Under the pieces are notes generated by a model. It was given only the letters and a program-made list of their open reading frames with translations, did no database searches and was not told the DNA's origin. The position numbers and the translations under genes are program-made. DNA of 64,000 nt from Sambucus nigra (lineage: Eukaryota; Streptophyta; Magnoliopsida; Dipsacales; Adoxaceae), in NCBI GenBank assembly GCA_949130495.1, contig OX422211.1, forward strand, positions 444,672,219-444,736,218, given 5' to 3'. Below, piece by piece: positions 1-13,310 of the stretch (position 1 is its first letter; each line of letters opens with the position of its first letter).

Positions 1-2207
1 ACCGGTATTGTAGAATATTGTGACTATAATGGTTACAAACACGAGTTCAGTGCTCCCAAGACTCCTCAACAAAATGGTATCGCCGAGAGAAAGAATCGTA
101 CTTTGCAAGAGATGGCACGTGTCATATTACATGCCAAGAATTTACCAAAATATTTTTGGGTAGAATCTATTCGTACTGCGTGTCATATCATTAATAGGGT
201 CTATCTTAGAAAGAATTCCAAACAAACCCCTTATGAACTTTGGTACAATAATAAGCCTAATCTCAAATACCTAGAACCTTTGGCAGTACTTGTTATGTAT
301 GCAAAGATAGGGAACACTTATCTAAATTTGAGAGCCGGGGAGATAAAGCCATATTTTTAGGATACTCGCCTAACAGTAGATCCTATCGAGTTTATAATCT
401 TCGTACTAAAACCATGATGGAATCCATAAATGTAATTGTTAGTGACACTACTATAGAAAGCAAGACAGGTGAATTACCTATTGAAGAAGAGTCTTCAAAT
501 ATTTTAGAAAATAACCCTTCTGAAATAGATAATTCATTACCTATTGAGACACCTGAAGTACCTAATTGGGTTTCTAAAGATCATCCCATAAACAACATAG
601 TTGGCAACCCTAGTGAGCCAGTGCGTACAAGATCCCAACTTAGAAATTATGCACATTATGCATGTTTTGTTTCCCTTGTGGAACCAAAGAATGTAAATGA
701 GGCATTGAATGACTCTCACTGGATTTCTGCTATGCAGGATGAACTTTTACAATTTGTCATTCATGATGTATGGTATCTTGTTCCACGACCTGATCACAAA
801 AAGGTTGTTGGTACTCGTTGGATTTTCAAAAATAAAACTGATGAAAATGGGATAATAATTAGAAATAAAGCTAGATTAGTTGCTCAAGGATACTCCCAAA
901 TAGAAGGAATTGATTTTAATGAGACCTTTGCCCCTATTACTCGTTTAGAATCAGTTCGTTTGCTTTTCGCTATAGCTTGTCATATGCGTTTTACATTATA
1001 TCAAATGGATGTCAAATATACGTTCCTTAATGGAATACTGGCTGAGGAAACCTATGTAGAACAACCTAAAGGGTTCATTGACCCTAAATATCCTAATCAT
1101 GTATTTCGTCTGAAAAAGGCTTTATATGGCCTTAAACAAGCTCCTAGAGCTTGGTATGAGCGACTTTCCAATTTTCTTTTGGATAAAGGTTTCAAAAGAG
1201 GTGGAAATGACCAAACTTTATTTGTCAAACATTTTGACAAACACATTACGATTGCTCAAGTTTATGTAGACGATATTATATTTGGATCAACTTCTTCCTC
1301 AGAAGTAAAATACTTTTCTGAAATTATGAGTAAGGAATTTCAGATGTCCCTTATGGGGGAGTTACAGTTCTTCCTAGGTCTCCAAGTCAAACAAAATCCA
1401 GAAGGATTATTTGTTTCGCAATCTAAGTACGCTTTAGAGATCGTTAAGAAATTCGGCCTTGAGAGTGCTAAAAATGCCAAAACGCCCATGAGTACTACGC
1501 TAAAACTTTTTAAAGATGAAAATGGACCATCTGTAGATCCTACTCTATATCGTAGTATGATAGGCACTTTACTATACCTTACTGCCTCACGTCCTGATAT
1601 TATGTATGTTGTGTGTGTATGTGCTAGATATCAAAGTAATCCTAAAGAGAGCCACTTGAATACTGTTAAACGTATCATTAAATATGTAAATGGCACTCTA
1701 AATCTAGGTCTTTGGTATACTAATGACACACCAAGCAGTATAATTGGGTACACTGATGCTGACTGGGCTGGGTGTACTGATGATTGTAAAAGCACTTCAG
1801 GAGCATGTTATTATATAGGTAATAACTTGGTAGGATGGAGTAGTAAAAAATAAAACTGCACGTCACTCTCAACAGCTGAATCTGAATACATAGCCGCTGG
1901 CAGCTGTTGTGCTCAATTAATGTGGCTTAAACAAATGCTAAGTGATTATGGTATTAAAGAAAACCAATTACATCTCTATTGTGATAATCAAAGTGCGATT
2001 AATATTTCTAAAAATCCTGTTCAACACTCGCGAACAAAGCATATTAAAATAAGACAGCATTTTATACGTGAATTAGTTGAATCTAAAGAGTTAGAAATCA
2101 ATTATCTTCCTACTGATCTACAACTCGCAAATATGTTTACCAAACATCTAGATTATAATAGATTCATTTCATTACGTAAATCTATTGGTATGGTTTATGC
2201 TGACTAA
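1..2207 (+). pseudogene. Ty1/copia pol remnant: integrase end, reverse transcriptase, RNase H
   Basis: This is the 3' part of a copia polyprotein; the 5' end lies outside the window. Integrase is read in the first frame from base 1 and contains TPQQNGIAERKNRT, which carries the last acidic residue of the catalytic triad. One T appears to be missing at about 279-281, and reading resumes in the third frame. Reverse transcriptase covers roughly 770-1400, with the YVDD active site at 1263-1274. RNase H begins near GYTDADWAG (about 1746). The frame stops at 1851-1853 (TAA where the family has Gln), then continues in the same frame to the normal end at 2207 (TKHIKIRQHF, MFTKHL). With only two lesions seen in about 2.2 kb it is a fairly young corpse. 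The 3' polypurine tract and long LTR suggest the SIRE/Maximus group, but that is inference. Confidence 0.93.
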
Positions 2208-2508
2208 TCTTTTTGTTGTTTATCCTAGTTTCTTACTTTATCCATTTGAGACAAAATGGGAGAGAAATTTGAGTCTATTCAACTCTTGCACATTCTAAAC
2301 AGCTTGATCTTAGTGAATTATTGCAGGTTCTTGTTGTACAGTTACTCTCAACAGTTGTAATAGGGTATTCAAATGTACTTAGTTGAGTTATGTATTTTTT
2401 TATTTCTAGGATTTGGGTAGATAGAATTTTGATAGGAATAAGTTTTTCTTATTTTTTCTTGCCCTACGAGTCCAAGATGACTCAAAGGAGATTTTGTCTC
2501 ATATTTCC
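2208..2508 (+). other. Non-coding tail of the copia element
   Basis: This lies between the pol stop codon and the polypurine tract. A 66-codon open frame at 2390-2590 runs across the tract into the LTR and looks accidental. No env-like gene is seen. Confidence 0.6.
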
Positions 2509-2520
2509 AAAGGGGGAGAT
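2509..2520 (+). other. Polypurine tract of the copia element
   Basis: AAAGGGGGAGAT lies immediately before a TG that opens the 3' LTR. It would be the primer site for plus-strand DNA synthesis. Confidence 0.85.
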
Positions 2521-4410
2521 TGAAGCCCTTATACATTTGACTCACTTGAGTCTATACTGTATAAGTGCTCATCTAGTTTGGAAATTGTGACAAAATTATG
2601 TCAACCTAGAAACCAAAGAGCCTCCGAAATTGCTATGCCTATTCATCTCTCTTTCTTGTTATGATCAAGAGACTATTGCCAACACTCACACACTTAGAAT
2701 TCATCTTTTGCACATCATATTGCATAAGTATGTGTGTACATGTGTTGTGTGTATTTAAATCCCTAAGTTTAATTTTTTTAATAATTTTTTGGGCTTTTTT
2801 AAACATTTTTAAATCATGTTTTTAATAATTAAAACTTGTTTTAAAAAGTTTTGGGGTCAATCTCCAAATATGAATTGTTGTATTTTTTGGCCTATTGTTA
2901 CCTTGGGTAGAATCTGAAAGCGGCAGAGACCTCAGGGTGGGCTTTGTAATTAGTTTTGACGCGCGTTTAACAGCCCTTAACTGGCCAACACTTATCTGCC
3001 TCTGATTGGTTAGAACTTTGTTTCTTTACTCAGACAACAGTCGCGTGTGTTATCAGCCCTTGGATCATTCCTTATCAATGGTCTGCATGTTGCCTTGATG
3101 AATCCCCGTGTATCTTTTTAAGCCAATCAGTGCTTGTTTAAGCACCGCCTTGTGTGAGCCATTAGATTCAAGTCAATCTAAATTGACTCGATCTCAGCCC
3201 TTGGTTTGGATCAGATATCTCGAACTTTCCTCTCACCCTATAAAAAGGGGCCTTCTCTCAGACTTCAAAGATTTTTGCCATTTCATTTTCCTCAAAGTAT
3301 TGAGAGAGAAGAGAGTAGAGAGAGAAGAGAGAAACCATAGAGAGAAAAAAAGTTAGAAACCCTAACTTCGTCCAAATCCTCTTCAAACCTAACGCAAACA
3401 CTTCTTCAAAACACCATAACCAAAAACACCATCATGTGTGTTCTTGAGTTTTTGTGAGTTTGAGTTGAGTTATTTTTGTTGCTGTAACCTTGTGTTCGTG
3501 AGATCTTATTTCCAACTTAGAATTCTACTTAGATCTAGTTTCTGTTTCCATAGAAATCTCAGATCTGAGTTATTCATGTTACATTACACTTAGTTTCTTT
3601 TTATTTCTCATCTTGAGAAATATATTGTTGATTGTTTTCTCTAAAACGTTTTCTTACTTTGAAATCAACAATAAAATGCTTTATGTTTCTTGTTCTTGTA
3701 AACTAAACCTTTGACCTAGTTTGGAATCTCACTTGGAGGTTTTCAATCTCAAAAAGTTTTTGTTTTAAATTCTGAGATTGATTAAGACCTTGTCTGTCTT
3801 CCTAGCAAGGTATCCGTGGATTCTGGGATAGTTTGAAAGGTCAAAAAGGTTCAAAGTTTTCTAAGAAGAAAGAAAAAGAAAAGATCACTGCATATAGTGT
3901 AAACTGTAATTTGTTAGGACTGTTTGTACTTAATAAGTGTGTGTGTGTGCATGCATGTGTTAGATATCACTTTCACAAACACTTGCACCCTACAACACGA
4001 AAAGTGTTGGTGATAAGATCTTGAGAACATAAGTCGACGTAAAGTGCTGGAACAAATCAAAAGTTGACAAACTGGGAGAACTACATCTACAATCAGAACT
4101 GCAGAGAAGTTTAAGGACACCAGAGGGTACATTCCTAAACTTATATAGGTCTGAGTTGTTTGCATGTTAGTTATATAGTTTGTAACTCATATATTTGTTA
4201 TAGTGGATTTTTCATTTTACTCTGTAGAGGGAGCCGTGGATGTTTCCTCAATTGGTGAGGTTTTACCACGTAAAAAATTCTGAACAGAAGCCTTCTACAT
4301 TTTCTCATCTCATTCTTGGTTGTGCTATGTTTAAAACTGGTTTAAATTATTTTTTAAACTTGTTGCTTAAATCTTGAACAGATCTCGTACATACTATTTT
4401 ATTAAACACA
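2521..4410 (+). repeat. 3' LTR of the copia element (right end approximate)
   Basis: The LTR starts TGAAGCCC right after the polypurine tract. It has a clear promoter (CTATAAAAAGG, TATA at 3239-3246) followed by a purine-rich leader. Near 4230-4290 it has the 'GTGGATGT...ACCACGTAAAAA' text common near the end of plant copia LTRs. The other LTR is outside the window, so the right end cannot be fixed; it lies between about 4.4 and 4.5 kb. The short frames at 3108-3356, 3833-4024 and 3914-4165 (minus) show no family features. Confidence 0.75.
3239..3246 (+). promoter_or_regulatory. TATA box of the copia LTR
   Basis: TATAAAAA sits about 720 bases into the LTR. It is preceded by a C-rich stretch and followed by a purine-rich leader, as expected for an LTR promoter driving the retroelement RNA. 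Confidence 0.6.
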
Positions 4411-4516
4411 TCTTGTGATTAATCCATTTGATTTAAGAAAAGAGTTTCCTCAAAAAACAACTCGGAGTTACTTAAATAGTTTATTTTCATAAACGGCTTT
4501 AGTAACGCATTTTTAA

Positions 4517-4998
4517 GAAATAAAAGGGTTGGGAGACTTATACGGGTTCTAAACATAAATTCCCCTCTTTTAAATGTTAATACACTATTAAAATGACTCG
4601 TAACCACCTAATTGAGTCATAACCCGTCAAAAGTGCCCAAAACTCAAAAATACAACTTGGCACATATTTTGACTATTTCGACTATTCTAAAAATAACTGC
4701 ACCGCCTATTTTGGCATTCAGAATAACGTGAACTATTTTTATGTTCCAAATTCATTTTGTTTAATTAATTAGGCTCCAATTTAAATATGAGTCATAACCG
4801 TCGCAAAACATATAACGACCCAATAAAACACAATATAATGCTATTTACCTTCTTATAACGGTAAATAGACAAAATATAGTTAATATTATCCCTTAATGTC
4901 ACGGGAAATAATATTTACTCCAACTTTCCCTATTTTATAAAATTTTCCCATTAGGCAAAATAATATAAAATAGTCACTCAAATGTCTGGGTTGTTACA
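4517..4998 (-). repeat. Truncated left LTR of the gypsy array
   Basis: This matches 11275-11752 and 18032-18513 and ends TTGTTACA. Only about 480 of 2960 bases remain. The breakpoint near 4517 abuts sequence past the copia LTR. A minus-strand frame at 4419-4607 crosses this junction and is not a gene. Confidence 0.9.
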
Positions 4999-5010
4999 TA
5001 CTCCCCCCCT
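4999..5010 (-). other. Polypurine tract, array unit 1
   Basis: On the minus strand AAGGGGGGGAGTA abuts the LTR start TGTAACAACCC. This fixes the orientation of the unit. Confidence 0.85.
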
Positions 5011-5019
5011 TAAAAGAGA

Positions 5020-6310
5020 ATTTTTCCCTCAAAATTCAGGCGTACCGTATACCCATATCAAGGGTATACTATACTAAACTATCGTTCTATCATTCTTAGC
5101 AAACCCCTCGGCAGTGCGGCGTCCCCATTGGACTCGGACAAAGGTCATCACTATTTGATCTCAGTCTATATTCCTCGTGCTCTAACATAGCACCAAATCG
5201 TTCCCCATGATCTATCGACCCTACCTGCCTACTACGGAAGGAGATACCTACACATCTCGGTACAAATTGCCTTTTTTTTTTCCCAAAACACGTTACAAGA
5301 TAAAATCGCTTAACCCAACACTACTTACTCCTATTCGCATTGGCGTAGCCCTTGAAAGTATGCGGCTCAATGAGCCCAATCATTTAAGAAATATTCTCGG
5401 ACCACTCCAAGCCCAAGGAATATATTATCCGCTGGTTCCATTCTAATGAACAGGAGAATTACTCAGTCGACTACACTAGGCCGTACACACGGCACTATAC
5501 TTATAGGAAACGATCCGAACTATTATACGGAAGTTTGTTCCATAAAATCTACTACTCCAATCCTTCCTTTAAGTCGAACCCACCTATTCAAGGTATGCCT
5601 TTCGGCATTTGGTTAACTTCCTCCATATATTCACCCACTTGCGGGTGGTAGGATATACCCTATATCCAGACGGTTCCCATTTCTTCCTAGAAACTTTACA
5701 AAAACTTTGAAACGTAATTTGTGTCTCGGTCCAACACTATGTTGATAATCACCTCATGCGGTTGCACACTAATCTCTTCACACAAGTAGGTGAAATGGTA
5801 AATCACGGACATGAATGCTCTTGATATAGCATCCTCTCGGTTAAACTCGTTCCACTAGGCTTCCCATGCCTTCGCTAATAACTCCCATGGTTCTATACTT
5901 GGCGCTATCGCCACCCCATTCACACCTCCTTAGCGAAAGGGAATATCCAATTGATAGTCCTTTATGAACTCCAAATACCAACTCTGTTACTTTTTGCTCA
6001 CGGAAAGACTAATTTTCCTGCCCAAGAAGTAGTGCATCTATTCATTTAAGGCAAATACTACCGCTATGAACTCTACATCCAGCATGGGATAACACTTATC
6101 ATGAATTTAAGTTTGTGAGACGCATAAACAATGGGACCATGCTCCAGTATTAATACTTCCCGTTCCTGGCAGAAACTCGTTCGTTAAATCTATTTTCGAT
6201 CTTAACAACACGAGTGCAGGACTAAAAGTCAACTCATACTTCAACTCCTCGAAAACTATGTAACCGACGCCACATTCCATCTAAGAGAGGCCCCACCTGC
6301 TATGGCCTAA
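5020..6310 (-). pseudogene. Gypsy pol remnant, array unit 1 (RNase H and integrase pieces)
   Basis: This is the counterpart of the better-preserved copy at 11849-13062. On the minus strand the RNase H text GPIVYASHKLK is readable near 6110-6140, followed by a one-base deletion relative to unit 2. AVVFALNE then runs into a TAG at the same codon as in unit 2. Integrase pieces follow at lower coordinates. Every frame is broken many times and nothing is translatable. The frames read on the plus strand here (5207-5446, 6388-6651, 6564-6749) are antisense to pol and are not genes. Confidence 0.8.
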
Positions 6311-6558
6311 ACATTTCGAATCACTTAATATCCCATACTTCTTCTTTCTAGGGACCTAATCCTACTTAGAGTTAACCCACAAACCTATTGTGGTCAACTC
6401 CCTACCGCCTTCCTAAAATAATGTTACATGCTTTAAGGGCCTTACGTCCTAATAATCCTAAAGTCGATCTACATATCCTAATCAAGTCGTATAAATATTA
6501 CACAAATTATATCCCTAGTGTCCAAGACCTTTCCCAACTTCCGACATTCGCTCGGTTT

Positions 6559-6642
6559 CATGCGTGGGACGTCTCGCCGAAGCGAAATCCAAACAAGGAA
6601 CCCTCCCGTTATACTACTACCTCGCATCGTTGGTCATCGAGA
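6559..6642. repeat. Hairpin module 1
   Basis: This is one of seven copies of an 80-105 bp module. The hairpin is at 6572-6587; on the minus strand it reads TTTCGC, loop TTCG, GCGAGA, i.e. a C(UUCG)G tetraloop if transcribed. It is followed by the shared AAATCCAAACAAGGAACC text and ends GGTCATCGAGA. Confidence 0.75.
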
Positions 6643-7063
6643 ACGATCTAAGACACATGATCGGGACTGCTAAAATTCTAACTCGTGACCCTACTAATAC
6701 ACTTCTACTTTTAAGTCTTGCCATTTTAATTAACTGTAAATTTAACTAACCTGGCATTTACTTTCTGTAAGATGCCATAAATGCTTTATCCCAATATACA
6801 AACATACATCTTTTTTAAATGGCCTTCTCATTAAGGCATAACCATAAGTATCAATCCGACTTTCATATCTTAGTCTCCCCCACATCGATCAGAGGGAAGG
6901 ACTAATACAGTGATCCTGTACCGCGCATCAACTTAGCCCTTTAATCACTCTATCACGTGATTCTTGGCTAAACCTTCCAACCCAGCATCTCAACCATAAA
7001 ATAAAATAAAATAAAATAAGAGAGGAAAGAATAGCATCTCTCCACTCCCAACGTCGTTAAGGT

Positions 7064-7147
7064 TCACGCGTGGAGCGTCTCGCCAAAGCGAAATCCAAAC
7101 AAGTAACCCCTCCTATGCATTACTACTTAACTTTGTTGGTCGTGGAG
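7064..7147. repeat. Hairpin module 2
   Basis: The same module lies 505 bp to the right. The hairpin at 7078-7093 has arms TTTCGC and GCGAGA (minus strand) with loop TTTG. Confidence 0.75.
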
Positions 7148-8779
7148 ATAAGGCAGCCTCACACACAAATAGAGCAAACAAACAATCAAATAAAACAAAC
7201 ATTGAAAACTTCCTACATACCTTAATCCACCTCTATAAAGTCTCAACCTGTATCCAGGAGAGAGATTATAGAACCACTAGTTCCATTTTAAAACTAGACA
7301 TAGGATAGCCTCGCAATTTATTCGCTTGCTATCGCTCCAACCAAACCAAGAACATTCCCACTCGTATAACACATATGATACGAGTAGCCCATATCACATA
7401 TATACTTTTAAAATATCATCATTCGCCTTATATCGAGCGAAGAAAAATATAGAACCTTCTTACCACAGAAGTCATATAAATACACTACGTAGTAACATCT
7501 ATACTACCACAAGCTCGATTTACACATCCGAGTCTAGGGTTAATACCATACTACTCCATATTATCATAAGGAATGCACCACCCCCACTAAGGTGGAAATT
7601 CTCGCCAACATACTTGCCAATCTCTGGCCACTACCAATGATCCTAGACACATTATTCTAGTCTTATCCGAACCAAACTACTCCCATCTATGACCTAACTA
7701 GGCACTCTATTCTTGCCCGTGTTCTTCAAACGATAAGATCAAAATGTGTGGTTATATATTCCACATCAAACTATTTCTCCATCTCCAACTACCAGACGAT
7801 TACCCGCATAGTTCCCTTAAGTTCCTCAATAAAGAGAACATTCTACTGGCCTCCCCTGCCTTGGTTCAATGAATCTTCCCCGGGTGGATGTTCACCAATG
7901 GGGTCTCACGAACATTACTTCTCTAAAAGTGTTAGCAACACTTACTTGTGAGCCTATCATTTCCACTTAAAGGCTCTCTCTCTCTTCCTTGTACCAACCT
8001 TATTTCGGTGCACAGTTTCCTTAACCGTAACACCCTTTATTCACTATCGGCGTCTGACCGAACCTCGCGTGAATACTTGAGAATCTACTTTCTCATCATT
8101 CCTGATATCCCAGAGAAACTCGCTGTTAAAAATGCCTACCGGGTTTCTCTATGGGCAAAACTTCCTGCTCCACTAAAATATGGCGACTACCATTTCCGCC
8201 ATTCCAACCTTACTCCTATGGGTGAAAGATTTTCCTCCAATCTTTCGCACCTGGGCACTTCTATACCCCTCTCTAGACCATAAGTCCTGGGCATTATACT
8301 CCCACCTAATGAGGTTACACTTCCTCCATCTGCCTTAACTTTAGTATGTAGTCCTTATTAAGGACTTCTCAACCTCAATCGTAGTATCGCTTGAAATCCC
8401 AATCTTAGTACCACTTCCTACTTGCAGCGATACTTGGAAAACTATATCTACTGTACTTAGTAGTCGCGGTAGCAATATAAAATAATGATAAAAAGGGAGC
8501 GACCTCTAAAGAGGCCCTCATGCCCGACTACGGCTTACAGTTCTTAGTAATTCCATCTCATGACGCCTTCACAACGACCTTCCTTGACGCCCTTCATCTG
8601 TCGACTTACGAGTCTCACACGAACGCACAAAAGATTTTCGGAGTTCTCGTATCATAGCAAGAAAACGAAATCTCACAAGAGAAATCAACGATCTTAATCT
8701 TAAGGCTCTATATCAAATCAAAAGAAACGCAGAAGGCGTAATACGTCCGCACAGATTCCTAAGGACTCTAGAACCTAAT

Positions 8780-8791
8780 GCTCTGATACCA
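8780..8791 (-). other. Primer binding site, array unit 1
   Basis: On the minus strand TGGTATCAGAGC lies two bases from the LTR end. It is the classic plant LTR-element site complementary to the 3' end of initiator-Met tRNA. Confidence 0.9.
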
Positions 8792-10678
8792 TCTGTGCAA
8801 CCCGCCTACTAAAGTAATAGGTGGCCAGCCCAATACTCTAATAACCACAAGAATCATAGATGGTCCATTCTTAGCATCACTGTCGATTAAAATAATAGTA
8901 TGAAATAGCCACCAATCATTTTAGAAAACGGACTGTCAAATTTAAAATTTTGTAAATAAAAGAAAAACACTTAGACAATCCAATTTGCAAAAACGTTGGA
9001 TACCAAAAATCAACGGTTAACGGAAAGACAATATAATAAATAATAACCAAATAAGTTATCGGTTAACAGACCAATACAAATAGTTACACCGAATATTACA
9101 ATTTAAATATCACATTATAATAAATGATTACAAAGCTTGGGCAACATGCCCGAATAAATAAACTGAACATAACTAGAGTACAATGGAAAGAAGCGCTTAT
9201 AACAATATCCTATAACATCCACAATATGCTATAGCTCCATGACAACTGGAATGGAGAGTCAATACGGGTGTCCTTGTGGTAGAGCACCAGAACGGACAAA
9301 GGGTTGCATGCGAAATAAAGAAATATAGACGGGTCAGGGCCCGGTTTGATATGATTACCGTTTGACTAAAAATGCCTGACAGTTAAGTGCGTAATTCTCT
9401 CGCAATTAACATAATACGGTTTCTCACCTCTCACTTCTAAAAATACAACCTAGAGCATTATCAATGATGCTCAATGATCATATATAAATACATGGGAGAA
9501 CTCATCTACATTACTCAAGGAGACAATTTATAACTCCGTTTCATTCACAAACTAAAGGCACAATTTCCTATTCTCTTTAGGAAATACATATATGGCAATT
9601 CATTTTATCAAATGTTTACCAAAACAATCTCATTCCAAAACTTTCTTTACCAATTTTATTTCCATTCTTCCATCCAGGAAAAATATATTTAAAGCAAGTT
9701 TTATTAACACAAAAATGTTTTTCTTTCATTTCATATCTTCCCATTTTCCTTCTTTCATCCGAAAAATGTATTTAACTTCCCCATTTCCCTTCTTCCATCC
9801 GGGAAATGTAAGTAAAGCCATTTTATTATCATAAAATGCGTTAACATCAATAATGTCCCATATTATTAAGAATAGTTATATTCGCATACATATAACGATT
9901 CTAAGACCGTCCCTCCGGGTTTCCCCACTGGACGTGCCCCTAAATGGCTATCATCTTCCAGGGCCTATCAAACAAGACAACCTGGGATCATACCGAAACG
10001 TCAGGAAGCAGCCATACCCCTGCGAGTGAGTCATAACCACACCCAGAATTACCTCACTAGCACAGAACAAATATACAATAACTGGTCATATGGCCAAAGG
10101 ACTACATTCACCATGTATTCATTAGTCAGGGGACTTCAACTTAACGCGCGTAACTTCCCTTATGATAGCGATTTAGAGAGGTGTGTAATCATAAATTAAC
10201 ATTTATGAAAATCATTTTCTATTTTGAAATCATCCACTCTTACATTCTCGAAAACCATATATACTTAGCCATTTGTGCCATATTTTAGAATATACAATTA
10301 TTATTCTTAGAGTCATATTATTTTAATAACCTAAGACCCGAAGTGCCAATAGACTCACACTAGTCTCCAAGATCCCAACACAAAACCATAAATCATCAGA
10401 ATGAGTCTCCCTCAATAATAGACTCCCAAAAGCCTCAACATTAAAAATTTTACCTTCTATAAATTTTAGGTTAACTTCCTATATCATTCGGACATTAACC
10501 TACATAAACTAGCTCTCGGGGTAAGCCCAATTATCCTCATATTAGCCTAGGACATTTATCTACCCAAAGCAACCCTCTAGGACTCCCCATTACTTCCCAA
10601 AGGAAGGTTCCTAAAGCTCGAACCTAAAAGAAAGGGTCTTAAACAAAACTAGGAAAAATCTCACAAAAACAGGGCAGC

Positions 10679-10860
10679 CGAATCGATTCGCCCCTGGTTA
10701 CAAATCGATTCGCCCAAAAGCGAATCGATTCGGTGAGTAAAACCAAATTTCTATATTTGTCCGAATCGATTTGGACTTAACCCAAATAGATTCAGTCTCC
10801 CAGACCTGTATCCTACCCCCAAACTGAATCGATTCGCCTGGGAGCTGAATCGATTCGGCC
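10679..10860. repeat. Cluster of GAATCGATTCG palindromes, middle LTR
   Basis: Seven exact or near copies of the self-complementary motif CGAATCGATTCG occur in about 180 bp, at unequal spacing. The matching cluster in the right LTR is at about 17435-17620. On the minus strand the cluster lies 90-275 bases downstream of the TATA box, so it would be in the transcribed leader. Confidence 0.8.
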
Positions 10861-10950
10861 CTGCGAATTTGCCCAGTTAGGGCTATAGTTTGAAGAACCC
10901 TAAAATCCCAAAACCCTCAATTTCTTTATTTCTTCCAACATCAACAACAA

Positions 10951-10959
10951 CTATTTATA
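10951..10959 (-). promoter_or_regulatory. TATA box of the gypsy LTR
   Basis: TATAAATAG on the minus strand lies about 800 bases into the LTR. The same motif is at 17707-17715 in the right LTR. It is the likely core promoter of the element. Confidence 0.55.
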
Positions 10960-11752
10960 CTACATCATTTCTACACATCAAATAGCTAATTTTCTCAACT
11001 CAAATCAACTTAAACTACAAGATTAAAGGTTTAATCACTAAAAACCTAGAAATCCCAAAAACGGTTTAAATCTCCAAAAACTAACTATACAAGAAAATTA
11101 TCACATTAAATCAATATATAGCAAGTAAGAAACTTGCCTCGTGTTTGTAGGCTTGGATTCTCCTCCGGTAGCAACGGATTCCAGCCCAAATCTCCATTTT
11201 CTCTCTCTTTTCTCATTTCTCCCAAGCTCTCTCTTCTCTCTCTCTCTCTTGCCTTCTAACACAAGAATGAGTAAATAAAAGGGTTGGGAGACTTATACGG
11301 GTTCTAAACATAAATTCCCTCTTTTAAATGTTAATATACCATTAAAATGACTCGTAACCACATAATTGAGTCATAACCCATCAAAAGTGCCTGAAACTCA
11401 AAAATACAACTTGGCACATATTTTGACTATCTCGACTATTCTAAAAATAACTGCACCCCCTATTTTGGCATTCGGAATAACGTGAACTATTTTTATGTTC
11501 CAAATTCATTTTATTTCATTAATTAGGCTCCAATTTAAATATGAGTCATAACCGTCGCATAACATATAACGACATAATAAAACACAATATAATGTTATTT
11601 ACCTTCTTATAACGGTAAATAAACAAAACATAGTAAATAATATCTCTTAATATCACAGGAAATAATATTTACTCCAACTTTCCCTATTTTATAAAATTTA
11701 CCCATCAGGAAAAATAATATAAAATAGTCGCTCAAATGTCTGGGTTGTTACA

Positions 11753-11765
11753 TACTCCCCCCTTA
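11753..11765 (-). other. Polypurine tract, array unit 2
   Basis: On the minus strand CTAAGGGGGGAGTA abuts TGTAACAACCC, as in unit 1. Confidence 0.85.
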
Positions 11766-11848
11766 GAAGAGAATTTTACCCTCAAAATTCAGGCGTACCG
11801 TATACCCATATCAAGGGTATACTATACTAAACTGTCGTTCTATCTTCC

Positions 11849-13062
11849 TTAGCAAACCCCTCGGCAGTGCGGCGTCCCCATTGGACTCGGACTAAGGTCA
11901 TCACTATTCGATCTCAGTCTATATTCCTCGTGCTCTAACATAGCACCAAATCGTTCCCCATGAACTATCGGCCATACCTTCCTACTACGGAAGGAGATAC
12001 CTACACATCTCGGCAAAAATTGCCTTTTTTTTCCCAAAACACGTTACAACATAAAATCGCTTAACCCCAACACTACTTACTCCTATTCGCATTGGCGTAG
12101 CCCTTGAAAGTATGCGGCTCAATGAGTCCAATCATTTAAAAAATATTCTCGGACCACTCCAAGCCCAAGGAATATATTGTCCGCTGGTTCCATTCCAACG
12201 AACAGGCGAATTACTCAGCCGACTACACTAGGCCATACACACGGCACTATACTTATAGGAAACGATCCGAACTATTATACGGAAGTTCGTTCCATAAAAG
12301 CTACTACTCCAATCCTCCTTTAAGTTGAACCCACCTATTCAAGGTATGCCTTTCGGCATTTGGTTAACTTCCTCCATACATTCACCCACTTGCGGGTGGT
12401 AGGATATACCCCATATCCATACGGTTCCCATTTCTTCCTGGAAAATTTACCAAAACTTTGACACGCAATTCTAGTCTCGGTCCAACACTATGTTGATAGG
12501 CACCTCATAAGGCTCCACACTACTCTCTTCACACAAGTAGTTGAAATGGTAAATCACGGACAGGAATGCTCTTGATATAGTATCCTCTCGGTTAAACTCG
12601 TTCCACTAGGCTTCCCATGCCTTCGCTAATAACTCCCATGGTTCTATACTTGGCACTACCGCCACCCCATTCACACCTCCTTAGCGAAAGGGAATATCCA
12701 ATTGATAGTCCTTTACAAACTCCAAACACCAACTCTGTTACTTATTGCTCACGGAAAGACCAATTTTCTTGCCCAAGAAGTAGTGCCTCTATTCATTTAA
12801 GGCAAATACTACTGCTATGAACTCTACATCCAGCATGGGATAACACTTCTCACAAAATTTAAGTTTGTGAGACGCATAAACAATGGGTCCATACTCTCAT
12901 ATTAATACTTCCTATTCCTGGCAGAAACTCATTCGTTAAATCCATTCCCGATCTTAACAACACGAGTGCAGGAGTAAAAGTCAACTCATACTTCAACTCC
13001 TCGAAGACTAAGTTACCGACGCCCCATTCCATCTAAGAGAGGCCCCACCTGCTATGGCCTAA
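11849..13062 (-). pseudogene. Gypsy pol remnant, array unit 2 (RT end, RNase H, integrase)
   Basis: Reading down the minus strand: the RT-RNase H connection (VFEELKYELTFTPALVLL, near 12968-13025); RNase H (PIVYASHKLKFCEKCYP, then AVVFALNE, a TAG where the family has Trp, then RHYFLGKK); and a piece of integrase core (VPINIVLDRD near 12485-12515, then KFW and QEEMGT, then SYHPQVGE near 12395). The integrase C-terminal part is GKKRQFLPRCVGI (minus frame 11849-12037, the counterpart of the usual FGKRGKLNPRYVGP). The stretch from the RNase H end to the middle of the integrase core is much too short, so the zinc finger and first half of the core are missing. This assigns the array to Ty3/gypsy and shows it is non-autonomous. 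Confidence 0.88.
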
Positions 13063-13310
13063 AAATTACTAATCACTCAAGATACCATACTTCTTCTTTC
13101 TAGGGACCTAATCCTACTTAGAGTTAACCCACAAACCTATTGTGGTCAACTCCCTACCGCCTTCCTAAAATAATGTTACTTGCTTTAAGGGCCTTACGTC
13201 CTAATAATCCTAAAGTTGATCTACATATCCTAATCAAGTCGTATAAATATTACACTAATTACATCCCTAGTGTCCAAGACCTTTCCCAAGTTCCGACATT
13301 CGTTCGGTTT

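Larger units (their letters stand above)
6311..8779 (-). other. Internal region of array unit 1 upstream of pol (gag position)
   Basis: This is where gag, protease and the main part of reverse transcriptase should lie, but the region is only about 2.5 kb and no conserved motif is secure. It holds two hairpin modules (6559-6642, 7064-7147) and an AAAAT run at about 6997-7019. The plus-strand frames at 7326-7640, 7748-7951 and 7948-8283 recur in unit 2 only because the DNA is duplicated; no protein family is recognised. Confidence 0.6.
8794..11752 (-). repeat. Middle LTR of the gypsy array (2959 bp)
   Basis: This LTR is shared by both units: 5' LTR of unit 1 and 3' LTR of unit 2. The ends read TGTAACAACCC and ...CACA on the minus strand. 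It contains a minus-strand TATA box (10951-10959) and a cluster of about seven GAATCGATTCG-like palindromes (10679-10860). The open frame at 9592-9834 is AT-rich and not a gene. Confidence 0.93.
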